In this document: one piece after another, positions 63,352-64,000 of the stretch
Position numbering within the stretch: position 1 is the stretch's first letter
Layout of the letters: each line of letters starts with the position of its first letter
Assembly: GCF_006546825.1 (NCBI RefSeq)
Contig: NZ_VICC01000001.1
Span: 250,191 to 314,190, forward strand
DNA from: Actinomyces oris
GTDB taxonomy: Bacteria > Actinomycetota > Actinomycetes > Actinomycetales > Actinomycetaceae
Direction: 5' to 3'
Length of the DNA: 64,000 bases
Translations under genes and position numbers: made by a program
The notes under the pieces: generated by a model
Database searches by the model: none
The model's input: the letters and a program-made list of their open reading frames with translations, nothing else
What the model was told of the DNA's origin: nothing

Positions 63352-63574
63352 TCGGCCCCGCACGCCCGGCCCCTCCGGCCCCTCGCCCCGCGCGGTCGTG
63401 CCCTATACCTCGAGGTCGAGGGTTAAGGGTACGACTTCGCGACCTACCCTACGATCCGGGCAGCCAGCACGAGGCCGTCACCCCGTGGCCACAGTGCTGT
63501 CCGTTCCCTGCTGCATCCACAGGGCTCCGACACTGCAGTAGCCAGCTCATCCGCTCGCCCATCACGCTTGCGAC
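63352..63574. other. Intergenic region with repeat and hairpin
   Basis: 223 bases. The 16 bases at 63439-63454 (GCGACCTACCCTACGA) are identical to 6757-6772 in the other inverted repeat. TCGTGCCCT at about 63408 and AGGGTACGA at about 63426 can pair, a likely MATE terminator. Confidence 0.5.
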
Positions 63575-64000
63575 ATGGAGCCCTATCCCGAACCGCCTCA
63601 ACTGCCTCCCGTTGTCGCGTCCGCCGGCCCGCCGGCCGCCATGCGCAACCCCGTCAGGCTCCTTCGTGGTGTCTATGGGGATATCGGCGCTCAGGACCTG
63701 CCCCGTTGGGAGGCCGGCGCGCGTCTCAGTCTGGCTCGTTGCGCGGCCGCCTGCCTTCAGGTCACGTCCGCGCGCTGCCTGAGCCACGAGTCGGCCGCAC
63801 TCGTTCACGGTCTGTGGTTGCGGGAACGTGAGCCGGACGTCAGCGTCGTCGTCCCCTCAAGTCCGCACCATCCCCACCAGGAGCTCCCCCTCCCGCCGGG
63901 AGCACAGCGCCTCGCCTACCTGCGACGACGACACCTGACGCTGCCGCAGAAGGACATCACCACCGTCTCGGGCCTGCCTGTGAGCACCTTGGGACGGACC
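63575..64000 (+). CDS. AbiEi-antitoxin/endonuclease-like protein, 5' part (truncated by window)
   Basis: 142 codons, open to the window edge. The N-terminal LLRGVYGD... and AARCLSHESAALVHGLWL, then VSVVVPSS, follow the pattern of actinobacterial type IV TA AbiEi-like (DUF559-associated) proteins, in which a winged helix precedes a nuclease-like domain. ATG at 63575 is the longest start; ATG 63641 is an alternative. The rest lies outside the window. Confidence 0.55.
   Translation, partial: MEPYPEPPQLPPVVASAGPPAAMRNPVRLLRGVYGDIGAQDLPRWEAGARLSLARCAAACLQVTSARCLSHESAALVHGLWLREREPDVSVVVPSSPHHPHQELPLPPGAQRLAYLRRRHLTLPQKDITTVSGLPVSTLGRT

Overview
The window is high-GC actinobacterial DNA and most resembles an oral Actinomyces (oris/naeslundii type). 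This rests on codon use, the class Ib nrdHIE/nrdF ribonucleotide reductase genes, an amylosucrase, and Pro/Ala-rich surface and lipoprotein genes. The species is inferred, not shown. There are no rRNA genes, CRISPR arrays or intact insertion sequences. Two serine tRNA genes (GCU and UGA) and serS lie in the first 12.5 kb.

Layout. 1-6.5 kb: 5' part of a Pro/Gln-rich membrane protein gene, tRNA-Ser(GCU), an AlkD-like DNA glycosylase, a WYL regulator divergent from a VOC protein with a palindrome between them, an MFS drug exporter and tRNA-Ser(UGA). 6.8-12.4 kb: a minus-strand block with serS, a HAD phosphatase, a solute-binding lipoprotein and an AGE-family epimerase. 13-24 kb: an OxyR regulator, a diacylglycerol-kinase-like enzyme, an M20 amidohydrolase, an LssY_C membrane protein coupled to an unknown gene, three lipoproteins, nrdF and a DUF1269 protein. 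24.2-34.7 kb: a defence island with a single-chain type ISP restriction-modification enzyme, a small membrane protein, an IetAS-like AAA ATPase/S8 protease pair, a 43-codon HigB-toxin remnant and a HigA/ImmA protein. 34.7-42.3 kb: a sugar porter, an ISAs1 transposase scrap, a nucleoside-kinase-like protein, a BASS-family transporter, a DUF3800-like gene and the nrdHIE operon with candidate tandem NrdR boxes. 42.9-48.8 kb: a duplicated DUF4956 membrane protein + VTC polyphosphate-polymerase-domain module, ending in a Cthe_2159-type lipoprotein and a strong terminator. 49-50.9 kb: an AT-rich orphan membrane protein. 50.9-64 kb: L-serine dehydratase, amylosucrase, HxlR and its divergent oxidoreductase, pyridoxine kinase, a PadR-ABC operon, dnaB, a MATE exporter and the start of an AbiEi-like gene.

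How the parts work together. Three local regulators (WYL, HxlR, PadR) each sit beside a clear palindrome next to their probable targets. The class Ib ribonucleotide reductase is split: nrdHIE lies about 18 kb from nrdF. Foreign or lower-GC DNA is concentrated at 3.7-6.4 kb, 29-33 kb, 38.8-39.4 kb and 49-50.9 kb. Several dispersed palindromic elements occupy intergenic spaces. The most interesting candidates are the IetAS island built against a beheaded toxin-antitoxin locus, the doubled DUF4956-VTC operon, and the orphan membrane protein downstream of it.
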